The notes beneath the pieces are model-generated. The model saw only the letters and a list, made by a program, of their open reading frames with translations. It was not told the origin of the DNA and made no database searches. The translations under genes and the position numbers were made by a program. Below are positions 24,934-32,518 of a DNA stretch of 45,682 bases, piece after piece. The stretch is taken from contig CAJURQ010000031.1 in assembly GCA_910588955.1 (NCBI GenBank), positions 1 through 45,682 on the forward strand, given 5' to 3'. Origin of the DNA: an uncultured Lachnospiraceae bacterium. GTDB taxonomy: Bacteria; Bacillota; Clostridia; Lachnospirales; Lachnospiraceae. Position 1 is the stretch's first letter. Each line of letters starts with the position of its first letter.

Positions 24934-25782
24934 TTACGCGTTTCTCACGACCGATAGAGAAGTTGAGTTCAGGAAGTCGGTCATAAACTGTCTGGTCTGC
25001 TCCGGGGTCGCATAGAGTCTGGCAAACGAAAAATTCTGAGCCAGATCATCGATCTCTTCCATTGCCTCTTTTACGTCAAGCATGGTCTGCCTTGAAATTT
25101 CATCTGCGGCAGTGTAGTCCTGATGCGACGGGTTGATCCTGTGGTTTTGAATCGCATAATTGATCCTGTTTGCGCATCTGCATGTCCCATTCCCGTACTC
25201 GCCGCAGTATTCACTTAAGAAGTCCGCCATCTTTTTGCGGACACGCGAGAGACGCTGCCGGTACGCTTCCGGCGAAATCCCTAAAATTTCCCCGGCAATG
25301 CGGCTGTCTGTCTGAAACATTGTTCCGAGCACAAAAACCAGACGGCTGTCCGTGTCAAGGCATTGCAGCATCACATTGGTGCAGGACAGTTTCAGCTCTT
25401 CCGCAAGCACTGTCTTTTCCACATTCTGCGTCAGATCCGGCACGTCGCGGATTTTGCCGTTTTTGATATCCTCCCCGTAAAACTCGAAACTGAGAGGATG
25501 TTTTGCAAACATATGCTTTTTGTAGTTTTTCAGATGATTTACCGCAATGCGGAACACCCATGTCGAGAAGGCGCTCTCTTTTTTGAAAGAGGATAGGTGC
25601 GTGATGACTTTTAGCAGGATGTCCTGCGTCGCGTCCTCCGCGTCGACAAAAGTGCCAAGCATACGTAAAGACAGGTTAAAGACAAGATCCTGTATGTTTC
25701 CGATCAGCGATTCCAGCGCGTCCCGGTCTCCGGCAGTCGCTTTTTCAACCAGAGCAAAGATTTCTTCTGTATTTTTGTCCAT
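24934..25782 (-). CDS. ECF-like sigma factor with a C-terminal extension
   Basis: A 282-residue sigma-70 family protein. Region 2 spans about 25-95 (DLVFNLSLRMLGTFVDAEDATQDILLKV, then FSTWVFRIAVNHL) and region 4 about 130-190 (LVFVLGTMFQTDSRIAGEILGISPEAYRQRLSR). About 90 further residues follow, starting with a Cys pair (GTCRCANRINYAI), longer than a typical ~180-residue ECF factor. The extension may replace an anti-sigma factor as sensor, and none is visible next door. AGGAGGT precedes the ATG. Regulon unknown; the DUF2461 gene follows. Confidence 0.85.
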   Translation of the reverse strand: MDKNTEEIFALVEKATAGDRDALESLIGNIQDLVFNLSLRMLGTFVDAEDATQDILLKVITHLSSFKKESAFSTWVFRIAVNHLKNYKKHMFAKHPLSFEFYGEDIKNGKIRDVPDLTQNVEKTVLAEELKLSCTNVMLQCLDTDSRLVFVLGTMFQTDSRIAGEILGISPEAYRQRLSRVRKKMADFLSEYCGEYGNGTCRCANRINYAIQNHRINPSHQDYTAADEISRQTMLDVKEAMEEIDDLAQNFSFARLYATPEQTRQFMTDFLNSTSLSVVRNA

Positions 25783-26099
25783 GAATTTTACCTCCTAAAT
25801 AATTAGACAACGCGGTGAAATTTTTGTGACATATAAATTTTATGATTTTAACAGTCCTTTTCTTTTTAACACGAACCGTTGGTTGAGTCGGGAAAATACT
25901 GTTATCAGTTGGTATTTTTTTGCAGGATAAAGTTTCTATACTCGAAATCTTAGCACACAGCTATAAATTTTTCCATCCATGACAAAAAAAGGATTGTTAA
26001 TGACAAACTGACTTTACAAATATAAGCCTTATGCCGAAATAAAAAATGAGTGAAAACGGAAAATGTCGGTACAGTAAAATAGAAAGGCGGTTATCGTTT
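25783..26099. other. Divergent intergenic region without a recognised gene
   Basis: This 317-bp AT-rich stretch separates the sigma-factor gene from the coiled-coil gene. It must hold promoters in both directions, but no pair of hexamers with good spacing stands out. The only reading frame is an upstream extension of the next gene from 26046, which has no ribosome site. Confidence 0.6.
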
Positions 26100-26711
26100 A
26101 TGAATATTTCATGGGATCAGACCAGCAGTATTTTGCGCAGAATGAACACGGCGGGCATGTTAAAGAGCACGCAGGACAGGCTGGAACGGCAGGAAGAGAC
26201 ACAGAAGCAGGTGGATTTTTTTGAGAAGCAGAAAGAGAACCTTAAGAATGTCACCTGCGAGAGTGTGGAGGAGATTGCTGAAAAGCTGAAAATGTTCCAG
26301 TCCTATGAGGATCAGATTGCATCCGTGAAGGCGGCGTACAATCAGGAGCAGATGTTCCACATTCTGGATGAGTCCACGGAGAAGGGGGAGAAGATTGCGG
26401 AGGCCGTCGAGGACATGGAGCCGAAGACCCCGGAAGAGCGGTTGGAAGAGATGGTCGAGGAGGCGCTTGGCATCGAGGACGGCGGCGAACTCGAGGAGGC
26501 TATGGAAGAACTCGAGGAAGTGGTCGAGGAGCTGACCGAGGAACTGGTGGAAGAGACAACCGAGGAACTGACGGAAACGCTGCCTGAGAATGCGGAGCTG
26601 TCCGCAGAGGAGGTCGCGCAGGCTGCTGCCGCGGCGAAGGCGGCGGAAAAGGAGGCAGAAAGCGCGGCGGGCATTCCCGAGGGGTATATGCCGTTTGATG
26701 TGAGATTATGA
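26100..26711 (+). CDS. Acidic coiled-coil protein
   Basis: A 203-residue protein with no signal peptide or membrane helix. About residues 20-100 are a charged coiled coil rich in Gln, Lys and Glu; 105-165 are strongly acidic with EELEEVVEELTEELVEETTE-type heptad repeats; 170-195 are Ala-rich, ending in a Gly-Pro tail (IPEGYMPFDVRL). The start 26100 has AAAGGCGG upstream. The stop overlaps the next ATG in an ATGA arrangement, so the two proteins are produced together and may form a complex. No known family recognised; low-complexity composition makes distant matches unreliable. Confidence 0.7.
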   Translation: MNISWDQTSSILRRMNTAGMLKSTQDRLERQEETQKQVDFFEKQKENLKNVTCESVEEIAEKLKMFQSYEDQIASVKAAYNQEQMFHILDESTEKGEKIAEAVEDMEPKTPEERLEEMVEEALGIEDGGELEEAMEELEEVVEELTEELVEETTEELTETLPENAELSAEEVAQAAAAAKAAEKEAESAAGIPEGYMPFDVRL

Positions 26712-27415
26712 TAGCCGCGTTTATTCCGAAATATATAAGCAACCGTGTTTTGGTGAAGGTTTATCGTATCCTCGCACTTTTCGGTGTGCCGCGGTTTATA
26801 AGAAGAAACCATCTGCGGGAAAACCGCATCCGGTTGGAACAGGCAGGCTGGGAGTTCTGGCATGAGAAGGATGCGTTCATTGAAAACCAGAGCGAGTGGG
26901 AGAACATACGGTTCGGTGTGGGACGGCGTCAGAGTATGGCATATGCCGGCTGTGAGATTATCGCCACGTACAATGCCAGAAAGGCTTTGGGAGAGCAGGC
27001 ATCGAAAAAGTTTATGGCGGAGTTGATTGACGCTTACGAGGCGCGGGGCGCGGCGCTCTGGGGTGCATTTGGCACAGCACCTACAATGATTGCGGCGCAT
27101 TTTAGGAAGAACGGTTTTGCGGTGGAGACGACGGACAGCAAAGATGAGAGGGCGGCAGCGGAGATTGCCCGGAACCATGATGTGATGATTGTCACAGCCT
27201 ACAACGATAAAAACGACATTACGGCACAGATCCACACCGTCTGCATCACCAAAAGCCGGGAAGGAAAATTTGTGCTCCATAACGCATACTACAGGGATGA
27301 AAAGGGACGGTTTTGTAAAAGCCGTCCCTATGATACGTTGCAGGATGCCGTGGCGCATCTGTCCAGACGGGAGCCGAAGCTGATCTATCTCATCGGGGTA
27401 CGGAGAAGTGACTGA
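26708..27415 (+). CDS. Possible papain-fold protein coupled to the coiled-coil gene
   Basis: A 235-residue protein, family not recognised with certainty. After a basic N-terminus (1-50), YAGCEIIATYNARKAL at about 80-95 looks like the Cys-helix start of a papain/C39-type fold, with Cys82 as candidate nucleophile. His176 (IHTVCI) and Asn192 (VLHNAYY) could complete the triad, and the spacing is typical. Between them lies TAYNDKND. There is no signal peptide. It overlaps the acidic coiled-coil gene, which may be its partner, substrate or inhibitor. Confidence 0.6.
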   Translation: MIAAFIPKYISNRVLVKVYRILALFGVPRFIRRNHLRENRIRLEQAGWEFWHEKDAFIENQSEWENIRFGVGRRQSMAYAGCEIIATYNARKALGEQASKKFMAELIDAYEARGAALWGAFGTAPTMIAAHFRKNGFAVETTDSKDERAAAEIARNHDVMIVTAYNDKNDITAQIHTVCITKSREGKFVLHNAYYRDEKGRFCKSRPYDTLQDAVAHLSRREPKLIYLIGVRRSD

Positions 27416-27505
27416 CAAATCCTGCAGATTCCGCTATGACTGAAAATTACTATTGTCTGTATTTGTTTGCAAGCGCATAATGAAAACAAGATGGAGGCGT
27501 GCTTT

Positions 27506-28312
27506 ATGGAATATTTGAGAGCAAGGGAAGAGAATTTGGAACAAGTCTATCAACTGGTTCAGGATACGATTCAAACCATATATCCGAAATATTACCCGCG
27601 TGAAATAGTAGATTTCTTCAGTAATCTTCACGCAAAAGACAAGATTGCCGCTGATATTGAAAACGGCTGTGTAAGAGTTTTATTTTCAGATAACCGTTTG
27701 GTAGGCACGGGAACTTTTTCGGAAAATCACATTGCTAGATTATTTGTGCTTCCTGATTTTCAGAAGAACGGATACGGAAGTTATATGATGCAATGCCTTG
27801 AAGAAGAAATATCTGCGGAGTATAACTCGGTGATACTGGATTCTTCCCTTTGTGCTGCCTGCTTTTATGAACATAAAGGATACAAGACGGTTTCGTATCA
27901 TGAAATAACTGTCGGCAACGGTTCTGTCTTAGTGTATGGAATCATGGAAAAGCCATTGTCAGTCAGCAGCACAGGTATATGTTATGAGGGGAAATTTTTT
28001 GTCCCTGTCACAAATACAGAAAACGGGGAAGTCGATCATCAGACATTGTTTGCCTATCACCAAAACGGAAATATTTTATGGGCGGAATATGAGGGCGGAG
28101 AAATCAAAAAGGGTACAATGGTTGGATTCGTGGGATTGCGTGGAGAATTAGACTTTTACTACCAGCACATAAACCGGGGCGATGATATCAAGATTGGAAA
28201 ATGCCATAGTGTGCCACGCTTGTTGGATAATGGGAAAATAGAATTATCCGAGCAGTGGCACTGGCTGAATGGAGATCAATCAAAAGGGACATCAACGGTT
28301 CGGGAAAAATAA
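27506..28312 (+). CDS. GNAT acetyltransferase fused to an N-acetylglutamate-synthase-like domain
   Basis: A 268-residue two-domain protein. Residues 1-150 are a GNAT acetyltransferase: LFVLPDFQKNGYGSYMM holds the acetyl-CoA loop (QKNGYG at 86-91), and FYEHKGYKTV marks the end. Residues 155-268 match a small beta-rich family often labelled N-acetylglutamate synthase in databases (PVTNTENGEV, Y-GGEIKKGTMVG, WHWLNGDQSKGTS), usually a stand-alone ~110-residue protein without a demonstrated enzymatic role. ATG 27506 has GGAGG upstream. Substrate unknown. Confidence 0.83.
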   Translation: MEYLRAREENLEQVYQLVQDTIQTIYPKYYPREIVDFFSNLHAKDKIAADIENGCVRVLFSDNRLVGTGTFSENHIARLFVLPDFQKNGYGSYMMQCLEEEISAEYNSVILDSSLCAACFYEHKGYKTVSYHEITVGNGSVLVYGIMEKPLSVSSTGICYEGKFFVPVTNTENGEVDHQTLFAYHQNGNILWAEYEGGEIKKGTMVGFVGLRGELDFYYQHINRGDDIKIGKCHSVPRLLDNGKIELSEQWHWLNGDQSKGTSTVREK

Positions 28313-28334
28313 AAGCAGCTGTATGAGATTGGGA

Positions 28335-29888
28335 TTACGCTTGTAATGTCACAACCTTCGTCGCCACAGTCTCCCGAAACCGCACGTCATGCTCCACGAA
28401 GAGGAGCGTCGGTTCATATTTAAGGAGCAGTTTTTCAATCTGCATCCGGGAGAAAATGTCGATATAGTTAAGCGGTTCATCCCAGATATAGAGGTGGGCG
28501 GGGGTTAGCAGGCTCGCCGCTAAAAGTACCTTTTTCTTCTGCCCTTCCGAGTAATCTTCCATGTTTTTCACAAACTGCACCCGCTCAAAGTCAAGCTGCC
28601 GCAGGATGGAGCAGAACAGGCTCTGATCCAGATTCCGCTTGTTGCAAAATGCCGGAAGGCTGCCGGTTAGGAACGAGGTGTCCTGATTCACGTAGGAGAT
28701 CGTCAGCCCCGAAGCAGTTTCACAGACGCCCTTTTCCAAGACGGGCATGGGGGAAGCAGGACATGCTGCGTCGGTCGTTTTTGAGGCGGCTTTTTGCAGG
28801 ATCATCTTAATCAGGGATGACTTTCCGCAGCCGTTTTCCCCGTGCAGTGCAACTCTGTCCCCTCTGTGGATCTCAAATGTCACATCGGTAAAAACGGGAT
28901 GCTGTGCGTTCACATATTGCAGACGATAGTCCCGGACAGTCACAAGCCGTTCTTTGTGGTGGGAGAGGGGCGAAAGCCTTAAATCCACCGTCTTTTCCAG
29001 ATCCTGCAAGAGCCCTTCCTTCTCCTCAATCTCGTGTTCGATCCGCTGCTTCATCTGCGTGACCCGGCTCTGCATCTTTTTGGTTTTTGCGCCGATATAA
29101 GGTCTCATCCCCTTTCCGCGGTCGTGTTCTTTCACAGGGTCAAAACCGATCTTGGTGGCTTCGTTTTTGTCCGCCCATGCCGCGGTGCGTCTGGCGGCAT
29201 TCCTCAGTTTTCCGATCTCCTTCAAATGCTTCTCATTCTCCGCGAGGGCGAACTGATCCTTCCGCTGTTTGTTCTCCCACCATGTGGAAAAATTGCCGCT
29301 TAGCACCTCGATGGTCTGCCTGTTTAACACAAGGACATGATCGATGCAGGCGTCCAGCAGATCCCTGTCGTGGGATACGAGAATAAAGCCTTTTTTGGAA
29401 GATAAATAGTTTTTCACGGTTTCTCTGGCGTCCTGATCCAGATGGTTTGTCGGCTCGTCGATGAGCAGGAAATCATTCTCGCCGGAGAACAGGACGGCGA
29501 GCAGAATCTTAGTCTGTTCCCCGAAGCTTAACGTCTCAAAGGGGCGGTAAAGAATCTCCGCGTCCTCGCCTAATTGCGCCAACTCGCATATTACCCGCCA
29601 CTCTTCACACCCTGCTTTCAGCTCCTCTAGAAAGGCGGAGGCGGGAAACTTTCTCTGCGCCTCGTTGACGGCATAGGGGAAGTAATCAAAAGCTGCGGAC
29701 GCGCTGATGGCGCCCTGATAAGCATAGCCTCCCGTCAGCAGTCGCAGGAAAGTCGTTTTTCCCTTGCCGTTCCTGCCGATAAAGCCCAGCTTCCAGTCGG
29801 TGTCGATGGAGAAGGAGACGTCCTCAAAGATATTGTCGAAGCTCCCCTCGTAGGCAAACGTCAGATTTGTTACATTTACTTGTGACAT
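28335..29888 (-). CDS. ABC-F ribosomal protection protein, Lsa-like
   Basis: A 517-residue ABC-F ATPase with two nucleotide-binding domains and no membrane part. NBD1 has Walker A GRNGKGKTT, signature LSFGEQTK and Walker B LLIDEPTNHLD; NBD2 has GENGCGKSS, a degenerate signature YSEGQKKK and IWDEPLNYID. The ~70-residue charged linker between them is the arm that reaches into the ribosome. The N-terminus (LTFAYEGSFDNIFEDVSF, TDWKLGFIGRNG) resembles Lsa/VmlR proteins that dislodge lincosamides, pleuromutilins and streptogramin A. A long leader with a mini-ORF and hairpins precedes it, as expected for drug-induced attenuation. The resistance spectrum is not predictable. Confidence 0.87.
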   Translation of the reverse strand: MSQVNVTNLTFAYEGSFDNIFEDVSFSIDTDWKLGFIGRNGKGKTTFLRLLTGGYAYQGAISASAAFDYFPYAVNEAQRKFPASAFLEELKAGCEEWRVICELAQLGEDAEILYRPFETLSFGEQTKILLAVLFSGENDFLLIDEPTNHLDQDARETVKNYLSSKKGFILVSHDRDLLDACIDHVLVLNRQTIEVLSGNFSTWWENKQRKDQFALAENEKHLKEIGKLRNAARRTAAWADKNEATKIGFDPVKEHDRGKGMRPYIGAKTKKMQSRVTQMKQRIEHEIEEKEGLLQDLEKTVDLRLSPLSHHKERLVTVRDYRLQYVNAQHPVFTDVTFEIHRGDRVALHGENGCGKSSLIKMILQKAASKTTDAACPASPMPVLEKGVCETASGLTISYVNQDTSFLTGSLPAFCNKRNLDQSLFCSILRQLDFERVQFVKNMEDYSEGQKKKVLLAASLLTPAHLYIWDEPLNYIDIFSRMQIEKLLLKYEPTLLFVEHDVRFRETVATKVVTLQA

Positions 29889-29908
29889 ACACATCTCTCC
29901 CTTCACAA

Positions 29909-29989
29909 AATCGTCGCCATACAGCGACGATTCAGAGAATGCTCCGCATTCTCCTGAAATGGTTTACGCTATGGCATTTTCCATAAACC
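29909..29989 (-). promoter_or_regulatory. Three leader hairpins before the ABC-F gene
   Basis: Read on the minus strand, three inverted repeats follow the attenuator: GGTTTA...TAAACC with inner ATGG/CCAT (29989-29961), GAGAATGC-GGA-GCATTCTC (29953-29935), and AATCGTCGC-TGTATG-GCGACGATT (29932-29909). The last ends about 9 nt before the ribosome site and could influence its access. Confidence 0.65.
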
Positions 29990-29999
29990 GGCAACAAAA

Positions 30000-30026
30000 A
30001 AGAACCCTCCGCCACCGGAAAGTTCT
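30000..30026 (-). terminator. Attenuator-type terminator in the ABC-F leader
   Basis: On the minus strand AGAACTTTCCG pairs with CGGAGGGTTCT (11 bp including two G-U pairs) around the loop GTGG, followed by TTTTTT. It lies about 110 nt upstream of the coding region, inside the leader, so it can stop transcription before the gene. Confidence 0.8.
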
Positions 30027-30142
30027 CTCACATGTACTGCCGTCCCTATGGGAAATGTGGCGCAACGAAATGCATCAAAAAACAGCGCACACAAAAAGAG
30101 AGGCGGTGAGAACATAATCCACTTCTGGCGGCACGAAAAACG

Positions 30143-30164
30143 GTACGGAACAAAATGTCCGTAC
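30143..30164 (-). terminator. Leader hairpin next to the mini-ORF
   Basis: GTACGGA-CATTTTGT-TCCGTAC on the minus strand is followed by CGTTTTTCG. It sits about 30 nt after the mini-ORF and could be an early terminator or the partner of an anti-terminator fold. Confidence 0.5.
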
Positions 30165-30194
30165 AGTGATAACCTTCATGCAATCAAAAGTAGA

Positions 30195-30206
30195 TTATTT
30201 CTTCAT
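30195..30206 (-). CDS. Three-codon leader peptide of the ABC-F gene
   Basis: ATG AAG AAA TAA with AGAGGTG upstream encodes MKK. It is the first translatable frame of the leader. In several antibiotic-resistance ABC-F and methylase genes, ribosome stalling on a short leader ORF prevents downstream termination; the position here fits that model. Confidence 0.55.
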   Translation of the reverse strand: MKK

Positions 30207-30236
30207 CCTTTCACCTCTCTCTTAAAAGATAAAGTC

Positions 30237-30265
30237 ATTCTAGCACGACATAAGCTTGTTGTCAA
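30237..30265 (-). promoter_or_regulatory. Promoter of the ABC-F gene
   Basis: On the minus strand TTGACA (30265-30260), 17 bp, TAGAAT (30242-30237). This gives a leader of about 340 nt before the ABC-F start codon. Confidence 0.82.
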
Positions 30266-30279
30266 ACAGGATTTTTTTC

Positions 30280-30317
30280 TTGCATTGATATCAAAATTGT
30301 AGTACGATTGTACTACA
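30280..30317 (+). promoter_or_regulatory. RelB promoter and palindromic operator
   Basis: TTGCAT (30280-30285), 17 bp, TACGAT (30303-30308). The perfect dyad TGTAGTAC-GATT-GTACTACA (30298-30317) covers the -10 and the start site, as expected for autoregulation by an antitoxin. Confidence 0.7.
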
Positions 30318-30331
30318 AGGAGGTGACTGTA

Positions 30332-30598
30332 ATGAAGGAAGCGACTTTGCAAGTACGGATGGATGCGGATTTAAAGGAACAGGCAGAAGAATTATATAAA
30401 AAGCTGGGGACTTCATTTGCCGAAGCTGTGAGAATATTTGCGAGACAGAGTGTTCGGGAGAACGCGATGCCGTTTAGAATTAGTATGGGAGAGCGGGAAA
30501 CGGACAAGAGAATAGGCATAGCAGAAGGAGAATTTGTTGTGCCGGAGGACATTGATAAACATAATGACGAAATCGCCGATGAACAAAGACCCATTTGA
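30332..30598 (+). CDS. RelB/DinJ-family antitoxin
   Basis: An 88-residue antitoxin. The N-terminal ribbon-helix-helix (ATLQVRMDADLKEQAEELYKKLG, then SFAEAVRIFARQSV) binds the operator upstream. The C-terminal toxin-binding part is charged and ends DEIADEQRPI. AAGGAGGTG lies 6 bp before the ATG. No RelE-type toxin follows within 130 bp, so it appears orphaned; the unusual C-terminus overlaps a small reading frame with a PIN-like motif. It may still regulate its own expression or neutralise a toxin encoded elsewhere. Confidence 0.88.
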   Translation: MKEATLQVRMDADLKEQAEELYKKLGTSFAEAVRIFARQSVRENAMPFRISMGERETDKRIGIAEGEFVVPEDIDKHNDEIADEQRPI

Positions 30599-30617
30599 CC
30601 GTATTCTGATATCATAG
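30564..30617 (+). pseudogene. Possible PIN-toxin remnant
   Basis: A 17-codon frame overlapping the end of the antitoxin gene contains KDPFDRILIS, which resembles the conserved (H)xDPFDRxLIAQ motif of VapC-type PIN toxins, then stops at TAG. It may be the relic of a lost toxin gene. The match is short and could be chance. Confidence 0.25.
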
Positions 30618-30733
30618 GCTAAAGTGGAAAATATGATGTTTATCACACACGATTCCTTACTTCCGTGGTATAGGGAGGAATGTATTATTGCAGTATAAGT
30701 CAGGCAAGATGGAAGAGGAGGACATGATAGAGT

Positions 30734-31063
30734 ATGATATTAAATTTTGACGCAATCGAGGAACAAATAATCCCGAATTTCAAGGGCGGGGAGAAGGAGT
30801 TTCGGACGCATATATACACGGACGAGACGTGCAAGATTATGCGGGCATCTTTAGAGCCGGGCGCGGCGATCGGCGTACATACCCATGAGGCGGACTGCGA
30901 GATGATCTTTATGTTGAAGGGGACGGGCGTTGTGCTCTATGACGGCGGCACGGAGACGCTGCCTGCAGGGAGCTGCCATTACTGCCCGAAGGGACACAGC
31001 CACAGCCTGCGCAATGAGAGCGACGAAGTGATTGAGTTTTACGCCGTTGTGCCGAAAGCGTGA
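30734..31063 (+). CDS. Small cupin-domain protein
   Basis: A 109-residue single cupin barrel. Metal-binding residues fit the cupin pattern: H-x-H-x5-E in VHTHEADCEMIF and the second-motif His in PKGHSHSL. Length is typical. It could bind a metal and a small ligand, or act as an isomerase or sensor; no partner gene identifies the ligand. AGGAGG lies about 12 bp before the ATG. The MATE reading frame opens next to its stop. Confidence 0.85.
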   Translation: MILNFDAIEEQIIPNFKGGEKEFRTHIYTDETCKIMRASLEPGAAIGVHTHEADCEMIFMLKGTGVVLYDGGTETLPAGSCHYCPKGHSHSLRNESDEVIEFYAVVPKA

Positions 31064-31125
31064 GAAACGCGAAAAGTACTTTTAAAAATATGGCATTCTC
31101 CGCGCAGAGGAATGGGGATAATGAT

Positions 31126-32482
31126 ATGACACAGAAAAAACGGGAAGTGGATCTGCTGCAGGGACCGATTTTGAAGTCGATGCTTCTCTTCGCGGTGCCC
31201 CTTTTCTTTTCCGGGGTGTTTCAGCAGCTTTATAATACGATGGACACCGTGATTATCGGGCACACGCTGGGTGACGAGGCGCTGGCGGCGATGGGCGCGG
31301 CTGCGGCGGTCTACGATCTGCTTGTGGGATTTGCGCTTGGAATCGGCAACGGTCTTGCCATCGTGACGGCAAGAAGTTTCGGCAGCGGCGACGGGGACCA
31401 GCTGAAACGTTCCGTGGCGGCGTCCCTTGTGATCGGTGTGGGCATCACTGTGGTGATGACCGTGGCGGCGCGTTTTATCTTATATCCTTTTCTGGAAGCG
31501 CTGCATACGCCGGAGGAGATCATTGAACAGTCTTACGCCTATATTTCCACGATCACACTTTTTATCGGTGTCATGTTTGCCTATAACTTGTGCGCGGGGC
31601 TTTTGCGCGCCATCGGCAACAGTGTGATGCCGCTTGTCTTTCTTGTATTATCGTCCCTGTTAAACATTGTGCTGGATCTGCTGTTTATCACGCAGCTTCA
31701 CATGGGTGTGCGGGGCGCGGCGGTGGCGACGGTGCTTGCGCAGGGTGTGTCGGTGTTTGCCTGCCTGTTCTATATTTGGAAAAAGGCGGATATACTCATT
31801 CCGGGAAAGGCGCATTTCGTCCGGGATAGGCGGCTGTACAAGGAGATGCTGGCGCAGGGCTTTGCCATGGCATTTATGAGCGCCATCGTCTATGCGGGCA
31901 CGGCGATCTTACAGTCCGGCATCAACAGTCTGGGCTATCTGGTGATCGCGGGGCATGTGGCGGCGAGAAAGCTGTTTATGTTTTTGATGATGCCCTATAT
32001 GGCGGTCAGCCAGACGGTGAGTACCTTTGTAGCGCAGAATTACGGCGCGGCGCAGGGCGGTAAAGATTTCCTATTTGTGCGGCGCGGTGCTGACGGCGGG
32101 CATTACGCTTTTTACGGTGCCTCTCGCGCCGTGGATGGTGCGGCTGTTGTCAGGCTCTACGGAATCGGTGGTGATTGAAAACGGCGCGTTGTACTTGCAG
32201 GTGGTGGCGCCCTGTCTGATGATTCTGGCTTTGCTAAATCCCAGCAGGTTTGCGCTGCAGAGCATCGGCAATAAGATACTGCCCGTCATTTCCAGCGTGA
32301 TAGAACTGATCGGGAAATATCTGTTTGTGGCGTTTCTCATACCTCGGTTTCAGTATATGGCGGTGATTTTTTGCGAGCCGGTGATCTGGCTTTTTATGGA
32401 TATCGAACTTCTGTGGGCGTTTTGGAGAAATCCGTTGATCCGCGCCGGAAGGGAAAGTGAGAAAGAATTATATAAGGGGTAA
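31126..32482 (+). pseudogene. MATE-family efflux transporter, frameshifted
   Basis: The gene encodes a MATE transporter in two frames. The first (31126-32178) has the N-terminal half: LFFSGVFQQLYNTMDTVIIG, then membrane helices up to FVAQNYGAAQGG. After about 32050 this frame turns into non-membrane sequence and stops at 32178. The matching C-terminal half continues in another frame (about 32057-32482: AVLTAGITLFTVPLAPWMVRLL, then SRFALQSIGNKILP, FQYMAVIFCEPVIW). Joined, the product is about 452 residues, normal for MATE. A small indel at about 32045-32075 breaks it, unless it is a sequencing error. Intact, it would export organic cations or drugs using Na+ or H+. Confidence 0.85.
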
Positions 32483-32518
32483 AATATGCGCATGGCAATG
32501 CGCGGAAACGAGGTGGGT

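Noticed and set aside
26342..27418. 358-residue minus-strand frame opposite the coiled-coil and papain-like genes
   Set aside because: Its Ser-rich tail is simply the reverse of the acidic repeats; the plus-strand genes have good ribosome sites and coupling.
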